From: Epiperipatus broadwayi
Lineage: Eukaryota > Onychophora > Udeonychophora > Euonychophora > Peripatidae
Assembly: GCA_028023455.1 (NCBI GenBank)
Contig: JAQFVV010000500.1
Span: forward strand, 248,001 to 312,000
Direction of reading: 5' to 3'
Length of the DNA: 64,000 nt
A model generated the notes under the pieces. The model saw only the letters and a program-made list of their open reading frames with translations, searched no databases and had not been told where the DNA came from. Position numbers and translations under genes: made by a program. Positions 11,523-23,348 of the stretch are shown here, piece after piece (the stretch's first letter is position 1; each line of letters begins with the position of its first letter).

Positions 11523-12393
11523 ATGGCTGAAATTAGTAGCTTGTGGAATTTACCCGATTCTGAAGAGGAAGCTATAATTTATTTTCAAAATAGTGGAGTT
11601 ATTCCGAATGTAAAATGGCCACGAAATGAAAAAATACGTACATAATGCAGAGAAACAGTGGCGCTGCAACCTGAAGGCTTATTTAAAAAAAACACCCATA
11701 AGAAAAGGAACGTGATTCCAAGGCTCCAAAATTTCTTTTGTCACAGCTTTGCGGTTTATTTGTTGCTGGGCAAAAGAACTAACATCAATAACGTTTTGCG
11801 TGGAGGAGTTGAACATGTCTGACAAAACAGTAGTAGACTGGAACAATTACCTTCGGGAAGTGTGCACATGGAGATTGTTACGTCTAGAGAAACATAAAAT
11901 CGGTGGTCCAAATACGATCGTCGAGATTGACGAAAGTCTATTCTCTAAACGGAAAAATAATGCTGGCAGAGTACTTCCACAGCAGTGGATATTTGGAGGT
12001 ATCTGCCGAGAGACTGAGGAGTGCTTTGTAACAACCATTCGTGACCGAACCGCAGCTACTCTTATGCAAGCCATTTTAGAAAATGTTCAAGAGAGCTCTA
12101 CCATTTATAGCGACTGTTGGAAAGGCTACAAAAGTGAAGAATTGGCAGAAGCAGGATTTGATCATCATAGAGTCAACCATACGTATAACTTTGTAGACCC
12201 CATGACCGGTGTTCACACACAACATATTGAGAGGTTGTGGGGTTTAGTGAAGTGGCATAATAAAAAGCATAGAGGAACCGCTCGCCAACACCTTGATTCG
12301 TATTTGACAGAGTTTATGTGGAGGCGGCTCTACAAAGATGATCCCTTTAGTGCCATTTTGCATCATATAGCCCAATTCAGCCCACCACAATGA
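11523..12393 (+). pseudogene. Merlin (IS1595/ISXO2-like) DDE transposase, decayed
   Basis: The intact part (11749-12393, 214 codons) is the DDE domain of a Merlin-superfamily cut-and-paste transposase. The acidic triad appears present: EIDESLF, IYSDCWKGY and THTQHIERLWG-type context (the residue in HIERLW). The same frame continues upstream (QWRCNLKAYLKK, IRKGT, then FQGSKISFVTALRF) but is broken by a TGA at 11713-11715. An ATG at 11523 starts a different frame (MAEISSLWNLPDSEEEA) that runs about 39 codons and stops, so a frameshift or deletion has removed most of the N-terminal zinc ribbon; only the WRC cysteine remains visible. The usual Merlin protein is near 280-300 residues, in line with the summed pieces. 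It sits between T-rich tandem arrays; no terminal inverted repeats were confidently found. Not functional as written. Confidence 0.85.
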
Positions 12394-13179
12394 TCACTTT
12401 TTGTAAGTATATTTTATTTTGTTTTATGTCTTTTCGATATATTTTGTTGTCTGTTGCACTAAATTCTGCAGTTTTGCTTTAAATCAATTTTTAAGTTTCG
12501 GTTCTTATATATATATATTTTTGACAATACCTATTTAACATTTTTTGGTTTTTCAGAGAAATTATTTCTGTTTTTGTACTATTTTTTTCAGTTTTGCTTT
12601 AAATCAATTTTTAAGTTACTGTCTTATATATATATTTGACAGTACCTATTTAACATTTTTTAGTTTAAATCCATTTTTAACTTAATGTCTTATATATTTG
12701 ACAGTACCTATTTAACATTTTTTGGTTTAAATCAATTTTTAAGTTAATGTCTTATATATATATATATGTTTGACAATACCTATTATAATATTTTTTTGGT
12801 TTTTTAGAGAAATTATTTTTGTTTTTGTACTAATTTTTGCAGTTTTGCTTTAAATCGATTTTTAAGTTAGTCATATATATATATTTGACAGTACCTATTT
12901 AACATTTTTAAGTTTAAATCCATTTTTAACTTAATGTCTTATATATTTGACAGTACCTATTTAACATTTTTTGGTTTAAATCAATTTTTAAGTTAATGTC
13001 TTATATATATATTTTTTGGTTTTTTAGAGAAATTATTTTTGTTTTTGTACTACTTTTTGCAGTTTTGCTTTAAATCAATTTTTAAGTTACTGTCATATAT
13101 ATATATTTGACAGTACCTATTTAACATTTTTTAGTTTAAATCCATTTTTAACTTCATGTCTTATATCAATTTTTAAGTT

Positions 13180-13410
13180 AATGTCCCAACTCCTCACTGA
13201 AGAGACCCATAGGTCGAAACCGGTCTGAGGATGGGGACAATCCAAGATAAAAATGATTTGAATGTCTTCTCTTGTAGTAGCATTTATCATAAATAAAAAA
13301 AAAAAAGCGTGTTTAGAGCTATTAGCACACTCTTGATTTTACATATTTGTAAGTGCAAGCTATATATAAGTCATGTGACATCTGACTTATTATTACTATT
13401 ATGTTAATGT
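13180..13410 (+). mobile_element. Small hammerhead-bearing insert within the tandem array
   Basis: About 230 bases that do not match the surrounding T-rich units. They begin with the hammerhead, contain a poly(A) run near 13301-13312, and end where 'atgttaatgtcttat' of the array resumes. The size and A run suggest a short non-autonomous retroelement (SINE or retrozyme-like) or a Penelope terminus. No target duplication could be fixed because the array is low in complexity. Confidence 0.5.
13183..13238 (+). ncRNA. Hammerhead ribozyme, type I, short stem III
   Basis: All conserved core positions are present. CTGAAGA is at 13197-13203; stem II GACC/GGTC (13204-13207/13212-13215) has loop CATA; GAA is at 13216-13218; the palindromic stem III ACC/GGT is at 13219-13224 and C is at the cleavage position, 13225 (triplet GTC). 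Stem I is TCCTCA/TGAGGA (13191-13196/13226-13231), then an internal loop, then GTCCC/GGGAC (13183-13187/13234-13238). A very short palindromic stem III is typical of hammerheads in Penelope-like and small animal retroelements, which often work as dimers. Self-cleavage itself is inferred, not shown. Confidence 0.8.
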
Positions 13411-13729
13411 CTTATATATATATATTTCACAGTACCTATTATAATATTTTTTGGTTTTTTAGATAAATTATTTTTGTTTTTGTACTAATGTTTAGTTTTG
13501 CTTTAAATTAATTTTTAAGTTAATGTCATATATATATTTGACAGTACCTATTATAATATTTTTTGGTTTTTTAGATAAATTATTTTTGTTTTTGTACTAA
13601 TGTTTAATTTTGCTTTAAATTAATTTTTAAGTTAATGTCTTATATATATATTAGACATGTTCTTTTTAGTATTCTTGCTATGCCTACCGGATTTTGTACT
13701 ACTATTTTGGCTATTTTTACCGGTTGACC

Positions 13730-16215
13730 TCTTTAGTATTCTTGCTATTAGATGTCCTCTTTCGTATTATTATTGCTATTAGATGTCCTCTTTCGTATTA
13801 TTCTTGCTATTAGATGTTCTCTTTCATATTATTCTTGCTATTAGATGTCCTCTTTCATATTATTATTGTTATTAGATGTACTCTTTCGTATTATTCTTGC
13901 TATTAGGTGTTCTCTTTCATATTATTCTTGCTATTAGATGTCCACTTTCATATTATTTTTGCTATTAGATGTCCTCTTTCATATTATTCTTGCTACCAGA
14001 TGTCCTCTTTTGTATTATTCTTGCTATTATTTTTGCTATTAGATGTCCTCTTTCATATTATTCTTGCTATTAGATGTTCTCTTTCGTATTATTCTTGCTA
14101 TTAGATGTCCTCTTTCGTATTATTATTGCTATTAGATGTACTCATTCGTATTATTCTTGCTATTAGGTGTTCTCTTTTGTATTATTTTTGCTATTAGATG
14201 TCCTCTTTCGTATTATTTTTGCTATTAGATGTCCTCTTTCGTATTATTCTTGCTATTAGATGTCCACTTTCGTATTATTTTTGCTATTATAGATGTCCAC
14301 TTTCATATTATTCTTGCTATTAGATGTCCTCTTTGTATTATTTTTGCTATTATTTTTGCTATAAGATGTCCACTTTCGTATTATTCTTGCTATTAGATGT
14401 CCTCTTTCGTATTATTCTTGCTATTATTTTTGCTATAAGATGTCCTCTTTCGTATTATTCTTGCCATTAGATGTCCTCTTTCATATTATTCTTGCTATTA
14501 GATGTCCTCTTTCGTATTATTCTTGCTATTAGATGTTCTCTTTCGTATTATTCTTGCTATTAGATGTCCTCTTTCATATTATTGTTGTTATTAGATGTAC
14601 TCTTTCGTATTATTCTTGCTATTAGGTGTTCTCTTTTGTATTATTTTTGCTATTAGATGTCCTCTTTCGTATTATTCTTGCTATTAGGTGTTCTCTTTCG
14701 TATTATTTTTGCTATTAGATGTCCTCTTTCGTATTATTTTTGCTATTAGATGTCCTCTTTCATATTATTCTTGCTATTAGATGTCCACTTTCGTATTATT
14801 CTTGCTATTAGATGTCCACTTTCGTATTATTTTTGCTATTAAATGTCCTCTTTCGTATTATTCTTGCTATTAGATGTCCACTTTCATATTATTCTTGCTA
14901 TTAGATGTCCTCTTTCATATTATTCTTGCTACCAGATGTCCTCTTTCGTATTATTCTTGCTATTATTTTTGCTATTAGATGTCCTCTTTCATATTATTCT
15001 TGCTATTAGATGTTCTCTTTCGTATTATTCTTGCTATTAGATGTCCTCTTTCGTATTATTATTGCTATTAGATGTACTCTTTCGTATTATTCTTGCTATT
15101 AGGTGTTCTCTTTCATATTATTTTTGCTATTAGATGTCCTCTTTCGTATTATTTTTGCTATTAGATGTCCACTTTCGTATTATTCTTGCTATTAGATGTC
15201 CTCTTTCGTATTATTCTTGCTATTATTTTTGCTATAAGATGTCCTCTTTCGTATTATTCTTGCTATTAGATGTCCTCTTTCGTATTATTCTTGCTATTAG
15301 ATGTCCTCTTTCGTATTATTCTTGCTACCAGATGTCCTCTTTCGTATTATTTTTGCTATTAGATGTCCTCTTTCGTATTATTTTTGCTATTACATGTCCT
15401 CTTTCATATTATTTTTGCTAGTAGATGTCCTCTTTCGTATTATTCTTGCTATTAGATGCCCACTTTCATATTATTTTTGCTATTAAATGTCCTCTTTCGT
15501 ATTATTTTTGCTATTAGATGTCCACTTTCATATTATTCTTGCTATTAGATGTCCTCTTTCATATTATTCTTGCTACCAGATGTCTTCTTTCGTATTATTT
15601 TTGCTATTAGATGTCCTCTTTCATATTATTTTTGCTATTACATGTCCTCTTTCATATTATTTTTGCTAGTAGATGTCCTCTTTCGTATTATTTTTGCTAT
15701 TAGATGTCCTCTTTCGTATTATTTTTGCTATTAGATGTCCTCTTTCGTATTATTCTTGCTATTAGATGTTCACTTTCGTATTATTTTTGCTATTATAGAT
15801 GTCCTCTTTCGTATTATTCTTGCTATTATTTTTGCTATAAGATGTCCTCTTTCGTATTATTCTTGCTATTAGATGTCCTCTTTCATATTATTCTTGCTAT
15901 TAGATGTCCTCTTTCGTATTATTCTTGCTACCAGATGTCCTCTTTCGTATTATTTTTGCTATTAGATGTCCTCTTTCGTATTATTTTTGCTATTACATGT
16001 CCTCTTTCATATTATTTTTGCTAGTAGATGTCCTCTTTCGTATTATTCTTGCTATTAGATGCCCACTTTCATATTATTTTTGTTATTAAATGTCCTCTTT
16101 TGTATTATTTTTGCTATTAGATGTCCACTTTCATATTATTCTTGCTATTAGATGTCCTCTTTCGTATTATTCTTGCTACCAGATGTCCTCTTTCGTATTA
16201 TTCTTGCTATTCTTA
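13730..16215. repeat. 31-bp minisatellite, about 80 copies
   Basis: The unit is about 31 bases (ctattagatgtcctctttcg then tattattcttg), repeated for nearly 2.5 kb with substitutions at fixed places (tcctc/tccac/tactc; cgtatt/catatt; ttcttg/tttttg) and occasional 12-base insertions (tatttttgctat). Blocks of variant units recur in the same order (for example about 15230-15500 and 15840-16110), showing higher-order duplication of roughly 600 bases. Because 31 is one more than a multiple of three and the unit lacks stops, all three plus frames read a similar 31-residue hydrophobic repeat; these are not called as genes. Confidence 0.95.
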
Positions 16216-16354
16216 CTCTTAGATGTACTTTTTACTTTTATTATTGCTATTACATTTTATTGTTATTACATTTGATTATATTAATTTTTTTATTTTTTTG
16301 TTTGCAGAAACAACAAAAATGGCATCCGATTTCTACAAGATGGCTTGCTTTTTT

Positions 16355-16536
16355 ATTGCTGTGATGTATTACCACGAAGACTTACTACTCTAATCTTTCG
16401 ATCTTTAACATAACGTCTCCACATGATTTCTGAACACATTTTATCGATTGACATTGTCTGGAAATCACTAGGAGACGTTATCTTAAAGATCGGAAGATTA
16501 GAGTAGTAAGTCTTTGTGGTAATATGTCATAGCAAG
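16355..16536. mobile_element. Hairpin element with ~66-bp inverted arms
   Basis: Left arm 16355-16420 and right arm 16471-16536 are reverse complements with few mismatches (for example 'acttactactctaatctt' in both), separated by about 50 bases. The left arm lies inside a small frame that follows an acceptor-like 'tttgtttgcag' at about 16305 and reads MASDFYKMACFFIAVMYYHE before a stop. Superfamily not determined. Confidence 0.75.
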
Positions 16537-16736
16537 AAAAATCCTAAAGTACCAACATTTTAAAATTAATCAGAGTAAAATTTGGATATTTTACAAAAAG
16601 TTTGATTGTTATTATTTGTTCCTTATTTGTTTTTCCCCATGTATTTGTGAAACATAAGCTAAATAATAATTTAGGGTAGTTGTGACCTATGCCCAATGTG
16701 GCTGCCAGGCGATGCTGCAGTACCATCTACAACCAC

Positions 16737-17300
16737 CATGAAGCATGCAAGTCATAAATTTCTATCTGAAAATTACTGAAATAGACAAATTAAAAATGCC
16801 TAAGCCAAGAATAAATCTAACAAATCTTTATAAAATACAAATAAAAAAAAACCCAAGAAAACGCAATAAAATTTCGAATTACAAAAACAGAAATTGGTGA
16901 AAATGCATCAAACACAAACACCCTCCCCACTACATGAAGAATTTCTATTCAAAAATCACTGAAATAAACAAATTAAAAATGCCTAAGGCAAAATAAATCC
17001 AAAAAATCCTTCGAAAATACAAATTACAAAAAAAAAAAACGCTATGAAACTCGAATTACAAAAACAAAAACGTTTAATGGTAAATATAAATAAAAAAAAT
17101 GGTGAATGAGGTTTCATTAATAGCGGGAATTACAAAAACAGAATTTCATAAATATTTAGCTTTCAACAGTTGAAAATATGCATCTGCGATCAGATTCCAA
17201 AGCAGCGCAAAATACAAATTAAAAAAAAAAAAAACCAAGAAAATGCTATGCATCAAGAATTCAATCAAAAATAAATAAAATGCAAAAAGAAAAATTGGTG
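16737..17300. repeat. Degenerate A-rich tandem repeat
   Basis: Diverged units of about 170-200 bases repeat 'gaaataaacaaattaaaaat' and 'gcctaag', then an A-run and 'cgaattacaaaaacag'. Read on the minus strand the composition and the 'tttttgtaatt' words resemble the T-rich array upstream of the Merlin transposase, so a common origin in inverted orientation is possible. Confidence 0.55.
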
Positions 17301-17400
17301 TCTAACAGATATACCCTCCCTCCCCCTCTTGCATGAAGAATTAAAATGAAAAATGGTGGTCATCAATATTTAAAAAATAAGACTATTTGCAAATGTGCCT

Positions 17401-17799
17401 GTGTGTTATCTAACTAACAGATATAATAATAATTCACAAACCTTAAATACAGACTAATACATATTAAGTAATTAATATGAATTCGAATAGAATAATCAGA
17501 ATAGAAAATAGGTATGTCCATAGATTATAGAAGTGTGCATTATCTAGCTAACAGATATAATAATAAGTCACAAACTTTAAATACAGACTAATACATATTA
17601 AGTAATTAATATGAATTCGAATAAAGTAATCAGAATAGAAAATAGGCATGGCCATAAATTATAGAAGGGTGCATTATCTAACTATCAGATATAATAATAA
17701 TTCACAAACCTTAAATAAGACTAATACATATTAAGTAATTAATATGAATTCGAATAAAATACTGAAAATAGAAAGTAGGCACGGACATAGATTATAGAA
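17401..17799. repeat. Tandem repeat, about 133 bp x 3
   Basis: Units start near 17401, 17533 and 17667 with 'g(t/g)gtgcattatct' and share 'agtaattaatatgaattcga'. Copies are highly similar, differing by scattered substitutions and small deletions in the third. Confidence 0.9.
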
Positions 17800-19656
17800 A
17801 GTTTAAAATAATCATTGATTACAGTTTCAGGAAAAATTATTAAAAAGTTATATTTATTAGCAAGAATGTTACAAGATTTTATTTTAACAAGAATTTTAAG
17901 TAATTGAGAATATTATGGCATATCATTTAAATAGATTTACAGATATTACAGGAAAAATATTACCCTCAATCTTGTCCAATTTTCATCGTCCACCATGTCA
18001 TGCCTTGTTAACAACTCTTCTTTAATTAAAATTATAAAATTTAGCTTTCTATTGTTAAAATTTTTAACTTAACATTTTTATCAAAGACGATCCCTAAATG
18101 AATAACAGCAGATTAAAAAAAGTATTTAACAAAAGATGTGGACTGAATAGTACCTAGCAGTTATTTAATAAAGAAAGTTGCAAATTGAAATGTGACATGA
18201 TAGGCCTCTCTTACATTAAAAAATATCGACGCCAAAAAAAAAAAAAAGTAGTTGCGCAAAATATAACATCCCAATGCAATTTAAAATAATAATCAACATT
18301 TTGCCAAAGAGAAAATATTTTCTTTAAAATATACTTTAGTACCATATTCTGTGCACAGTAAATATATATAAGATGCATATTTAATTTATTTATTTAAATA
18401 GTGTAGTTTGAATTATTTTAATACAAATTGCTCAATATATCAATTGTACAGTCCATTTCATTTGAAGTAATTCATGTGCTATGTGATTTACCCAGGTATT
18501 ATAGATGAAGGATGATATATTGATCATTTTAATCAGTATATATTATGAAGAAAATCTCTCTAATTATCTTATTACAGAAACAAGATATATTTTTGAAATA
18601 TTTCTGATACAAGAATCAGATGGCTGATCATTACAATATATACATATAAATTCTTAATAATAATTTTTTTTTTTTGTTTATTTTCTGCAATATTTTAGTC
18701 AAATTTGTTGACCAATTTTAATAGTAATTGTTAATAATAATAAAGTAAATATCCTTCCTATGGATGGAGTCCCATATACAAACCAAATATAGCAAAGAAA
18801 AAGTGAATTGACTCACTTCATATTTTTCTCTTTTTTTTAAAAAAAAAAATCAATCACAAAAAAAAAAACCCCACAGCAACACGAAAATAACATATGATTG
18901 AAAAAATGAATATAATTTATTTACAAAACAAGCCTGATAATGATACATTTGGTGAATAAACAATCATTGAAAAACAAATATTTTCAATGAGTATGATCAA
19001 TGCAGACATTCAATGAAAAATTCTATTAGCAATAATGGCAAATGACATTAATGAGGCAAAGTATATATATATAAATAAACAATGATTAAAAAGCAAAAAA
19101 ATTTATTAAGTGCCATGAATGCAAACATTCCAGAACGCAATGATGATAAACATTAATCTATTTTTTTTCTGAGTATTTGCACTGATGGCATGTATTGAAA
19201 ATATTTGTTTTCAATCATTGTTTGTTTGCTAATATATTATTTTCAGCTTTTTAAATATTTTTTTTGTGATTAAAGTGGTATCTCTATTTAGATGAAGTCA
19301 GGTATATACAATATGTGAATGAGAACATTGAAGCACCATCTAGTAAATTCATTGCAAATATGATATGGGACATTATATTTCTGAATTTTAAACAATGCCT
19401 TTTACAAATTGTACCACTCATGTGTGTATATAAAAACAGCATATTAAATTATAAACAAAACATACTTTCTTTTTCAAATTTCTGTACCAGTTTCTGCCAT
19501 TTTTTGAGTCTAATAGTGATTAGGAGTGAAAGGCAGAAACTGCAATAAAACTTTTAAAAAACCAAAGAAACCAAACAAAAAAAAAAAGCAAATTAATTAA
19601 ACATAAAGATGATGTGTTATATATATAGTAATTAATATTAAAATTTATTTTCTTAC
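17800..19656. other. AT-rich intronic or intergenic DNA
   Basis: No gene is seen. The transmembrane exons of the GPR158-like receptor should lie on the minus strand somewhere left of 19657, but none was recognised in this window. Confidence 0.5.
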
Positions 19657-19774
19657 CTCTGTAGTTTTATAATCACAACGATCAGTATTTTTAAATGCAT
19701 TTGCTGTATATGAAAGAGCATTACACTGATTGATATCTAATAAGGTTACTTGCATTGTTACAGTAACAACACCC
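19657..19774 (-). CDS. GPR158-like receptor, exon after the Cache exon
   Basis: A 118-base exon on the minus strand, bounded by a 'ttttgacaacag' acceptor and a 'GAG|gtaaga' donor. After one leading base it encodes 39 residues including GVVTVTMQV, LLDINQCNA and AFKNTDRCDYKTTE. The DINQC motif and paired cysteines are typical of the segment linking the Cache domain to the cysteine-rich region in GPR158/GPR179 and their invertebrate homologues. The one-base leading phase complements the two-base trailing phase of the Cache exon at 29222-30086, and it ends in phase 0. It is too short to stand out as an open frame; identification rests on motif, splice sites and phase. Confidence 0.85.
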
Positions 19775-19947
19775 CTGTTGTCAAAAAAATAAAACATATG
19801 ATTTATATTAGTGTTATTAAATATTTACATTTTTTTAAAAAAAAAAAATTCTCTTTATGCATTGATTAATAATATTGAATATTTCTTCTTTTTTGCACTC
19901 TAGCGCCATATATTGTAAACTTAAATTAATCAAGCTTACAACAGATG

Positions 19948-19955
19948 CATTAGAG
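19948..19955. repeat. hAT target-site duplication, left copy
   Basis: CATTAGAG directly before the left terminal repeat; the right copy is CATTAGAA at 22840-22847, seven of eight matching. Eight-base duplications are the hAT signature. Confidence 0.8.
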
Positions 19956-22839
19956 CAGCATTTCTTAAACTGTGGGTGCGCCCCCAAATGGGATCGTGAA
20001 GTAAAAAGTTGGGGTCACAAAAAATTAATTCAGATACATGAATTTAAAGAAATATTAGTCGCAATCCCCTCATTATCTTTAATTTAATATATTAAATTTT
20101 CTGTACAGCGCAATTATGAAATCATAATGATGGCCAAGTTGAGCTGTAAATTATATTTACATAATGAAAAATAACATTAAATGCATCATAATAGTAGTGT
20201 CACATTGCAATTTCAGCATATAAGTTATTTCAGAATCAAAATATATGCTGCAGTGGCAAGAATAAAGTTGGCATCACTGTGATTATATAATGCATTTCCG
20301 GTCAACTTATTTGTTTCGGTTTCATTTCAACAAGTATTCACATCAAAAGAACAATACATTGTATTTTACCGTTTTACTTGACTAAGGATAGTATTTATTT
20401 GAATAAATATTATGAAAGATATTTTTTATATATAAAAATGCTTGCATGCTTTTTTTTCTCACTTTTTATTTAAAATTTATCATCCTATTAGTTATTATCA
20501 AAATTTATTTTTTATTTGAAACTTATTGTCATTTATTTATTAACAAGTAAAAACATATTCCTATTTTTTAAACTTAACAGGTAATTTATTTTTTAAATAA
20601 TTTATTTTTTAAATATTAAAAAATAAAACATATGAGGATATTAAAAAAATAGAATATACGGGAGAAATGTGCTTCGTATAATTAAACAAAAAACATGGCT
20701 GCCACTTGGTGTCTCTGCTAACCAATAAGTATTATTATTTTATTTTAGAATAAAAATACTTTTTACCTATGGATACATGGTTGAATTAGAGTACCAAAGG
20801 TAATGATGCAGATGGCAATGCTACAAAATCTCTTCAAGCAGGATCTCGTAATCAGAAAGAGGCATCTAAGATGCAAAAAAGAAAATATAATGAGACATTT
20901 CTCCAATTTGGTTTTACTTTCAACAACTGTGATGGTAATGAACAATCTCTTTGTTTAATTTGCAATAATGTTTGTCTATGGAGAGTATGAAACCATCAAA
21001 ATTAAAAAGGCATTTTGAATCCACGCACCCTTCGTATGTCAATAAACCAAAACAATATTTCAAACGACTGTTAAAAACTTCAAATAAAAATAATAATATT
21101 TTGAGAAATTTATAACTATTAATGAAAAATATTTACTTGCATCATATGAAGTTTCATATCTGGTTGCTAAAAATAAAAAGCCATACACCATTGGAGATCT
21201 ATTATCTGCTGCTATTAAAATGGTAGAAATACTTCACAAAAGTAAATGTGGTGATGAAATTTGGAAAATTCCTTTATCAAATTACACTGTCACTAATAGA
21301 ATTTCTGAAATTAGCAATGACCAATTTGAGCAACTTATTACTAGACTTAAAGAAACCCCAATATTTACAATTCAGTTGGACGAAACAACTGATATTTCAA
21401 AAATATAGCTCAAATATTAGTATATGTCAGATACATTTATAAAGAAAACATTGAGAAAGAATTATTTTGTCATTCTCTGGAAGAACATAAAAGAGGGGAA
21501 GATATATATAATAAAGTAGACAAATTTTTTAAAACCGAAGGTTTAGTATGGAAAAATTGCTTTGGAATATGCATAGATAGTGCAAAAGCAATGACTGGTA
21601 AAAATATTGGGTTTAAATCATTTGTTACAGCTTCTGATAATAATCATGTAACTTTTATACACTGCCTGATCCATCAAGAGGCCCTTGCAGCACAAAAATT
21701 AGCAATGGAATTGAACGATGTGCTTCAGGATGCCATCAAAATTATAAACTTTATTAAAAGTCATGTCCTTAACAGTTGTTTATTTTCAAATCTTTATAAA
21801 GACATGGATTCTGAATACAAAAATTTACTATTACATGCAGAAGTAAGATGGATGTCAAGAGGCTGAAGTTTAAGAAGATTATTGTTATTAAAAGAAGAAA
21901 TTGTATTTTTAACCGAACATAAATCTGATCTTGCTGCTCTTTTTTAAAATGACTTATGGTTATCAAAGCTGTGCTATTTGTCTGATATTTTTAAGAAGGT
22001 AAATGATTTTAACTTGTCTCTTCAAGGAAAAAATTACAATATTTTTACTTTGAATGATAAAATTAAAGATTTTATTAAAAAGATCAACATTTGGAAGAAT
22101 AGGGTGGAAAATGATTCATTGGAAATGTTATCAACTATCAACAATTTTATAATTGAAAAAAATAATTGTAAAACTTTAATTGCAAAAATTATTACAGATC
22201 ACTTAAAAATCTTAGAAACACAGTTTTGCAAATATTTTATATCGAATTTAGATTTCAAAAAGTTATCTTGGATTCAAAGATCATTTTTGATTGACATTAA
22301 TGTGATTAAGCATTTTCCATACAAAGTCTAAGAAGAATTTGCTGAGCTATTGAGTGACTCAAACTTAAAACTTGCTTTCCACAAAAATCCTTGACTGAAT
22401 TCTGGATCAGAGCTAGAACTGAATTTTCCACAATTTCTAAAATAGCATTAAATGTTCTTCTGCCATTGAACATCATTTACTTATGCGAAATGACTTTTTC
22501 AGCTTTACTGTATAGTAAATCAAAATATCATTCAACACTGAAAAACGTTGAAGATGCTTTATCTCCAGCAGTATCAAATATTTCACCAAGATTTAATTTG
22601 TTATGCAGCAAAAAACAAGCACATTAGTCTCGTTAAAACGTGATTTTCTTTCATTAATTTTTGTATACTTAAAAGAAATCCTAAAACTACTTATTTACAT
22701 ATGTATATTGTTTACCAAAGAAATAAATTATTTATGGGAATATTTATTTCTATATCTATTTTATATTTAATATCTGGGGTTGCAAAAAAATATCGATGAT
22801 AAAAAGGGGTCATGAATGAAAAAAGTTTAAGAAGTGCTG
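19956..22839 (+). mobile_element. Full-length ZBED-type hAT transposon
   Basis: The element starts CAGCATTTCTTAAACT and ends with the complement of CAGCACTTCTTAAACT, giving imperfect terminal inverted repeats; subterminal GGGTG/GGGGTC blocks are also shared. It is flanked by an 8-bp target duplication, is 2884 bases long, and carries one transposase pseudogene on the plus strand. It sits in the receptor intron between the exons at 29.2 kb and 19.7 kb, in opposite orientation. Confidence 0.85.
20771..22627 (+). pseudogene. hAT transposase (ZBED5-like), inactivated
   Basis: The protein can be followed through several broken frames. A BED zinc finger spans about 20860-21070 (KRKYNETFLQFGFTF, CLIC, then after a frameshift KPSKLKRHFESTH). 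The catalytic-core start is in 21113-21408 (ending QLDETTDISKI, stop at 21406). A further stretch reads GICIDSAKAMTG, HCLIHQEALAAQKL and HAEVRWMSRG (to 21866, stop), then 21978-22331, and finally the hAT dimerisation domain 22391-22627 (TEFWIRARTEF, ALNVLLPLNIIYLCEMTFS, ISPRFNLLCSKKQAH). At least four stops or frameshifts separate the pieces, so it is dead. The family includes domesticated ZBED5-like host genes, but the intact TIRs and TSD show this is a transposon copy. Confidence 0.9.
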
Positions 22840-22892
22840 CATTAGAATAATGAAAGAATATTTTTGTTGGCAAAATAAGTTTTGAAAATGAA

Positions 22893-23010
22893 CTCTTGCA
22901 TTGGTAATATTAAGTACTAATATCTACTGAAGCTATACATATATATATATCTTGCATTGGTAATATTAAGTACTAATATCTACTGAAGCTATACATATAT
23001 ATATATATAT
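22893..23010. repeat. 57-59 bp tandem duplication
   Basis: 'cttgcattggtaatattaag' through 'gaagctatacatatatat' appears twice in direct succession, differing only in the length of the AT run. It lies just right of the hAT insertion. Confidence 0.9.
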
Positions 23011-23348
23011 TCTGGCTTCACCATTCACTGTGGACTAGCTAAATACCCTAAGTGAATGTATATCAAACTAAACGATGATGAACGGATAAATAATTAATAG
23101 TACAAAGTAAGTCATAAATTAAAATTATTTAAAAAGTAATAAGAAATAGAAATTTTAAATTATTTATTACTATTATTACTTAGTCTTATTAAAATATGGT
23201 TTTAACAAAAAGTATAATGTGTAAACAAAAAATATTATATGGATAGATAAAACTAAATCCCTAAGATATAGAACCCATTAGGGAAGAAATTTAATTTAGA
23301 AAATCCATCAGATAAAAATTTAATTAAAAATGTAATTAATATATAGGA

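Larger units (their letters stand above)
12400..13660. repeat. T-rich tandem array downstream of the Merlin transposase
   Basis: Irregular units of roughly 60-250 bases repeat 'ttgacagtacctatttaaca' and 'aaatcaatttttaagtta', with intervening 'ttttttagagaaattatttt'. At least eight copies of the 'gtacctatt' block are visible. The array is interrupted at about 13180-13410 by an unrelated insert that begins with a hammerhead ribozyme. Immediately after the transposase stop there is a splice-donor-like 'gtaagtat' (about 12401). Confidence 0.8.

Noticed and set aside
13730-16215. CRISPR array
   Set aside because: Units are head-to-tail without unique spacers and the DNA is eukaryotic; it is a minisatellite.
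13907-16364. Series of 60-106 codon hydrophobic frames with repeated MSSFVLFLL starts
   Set aside because: Products of the 31-bp minisatellite; the same peptide appears in all three frames, with no start context, splice signal or conserved family.
19875-20087. 70-codon frame across the left hAT end
   Set aside because: It crosses the target duplication and terminal inverted repeat of the hAT element, so it is not a gene.
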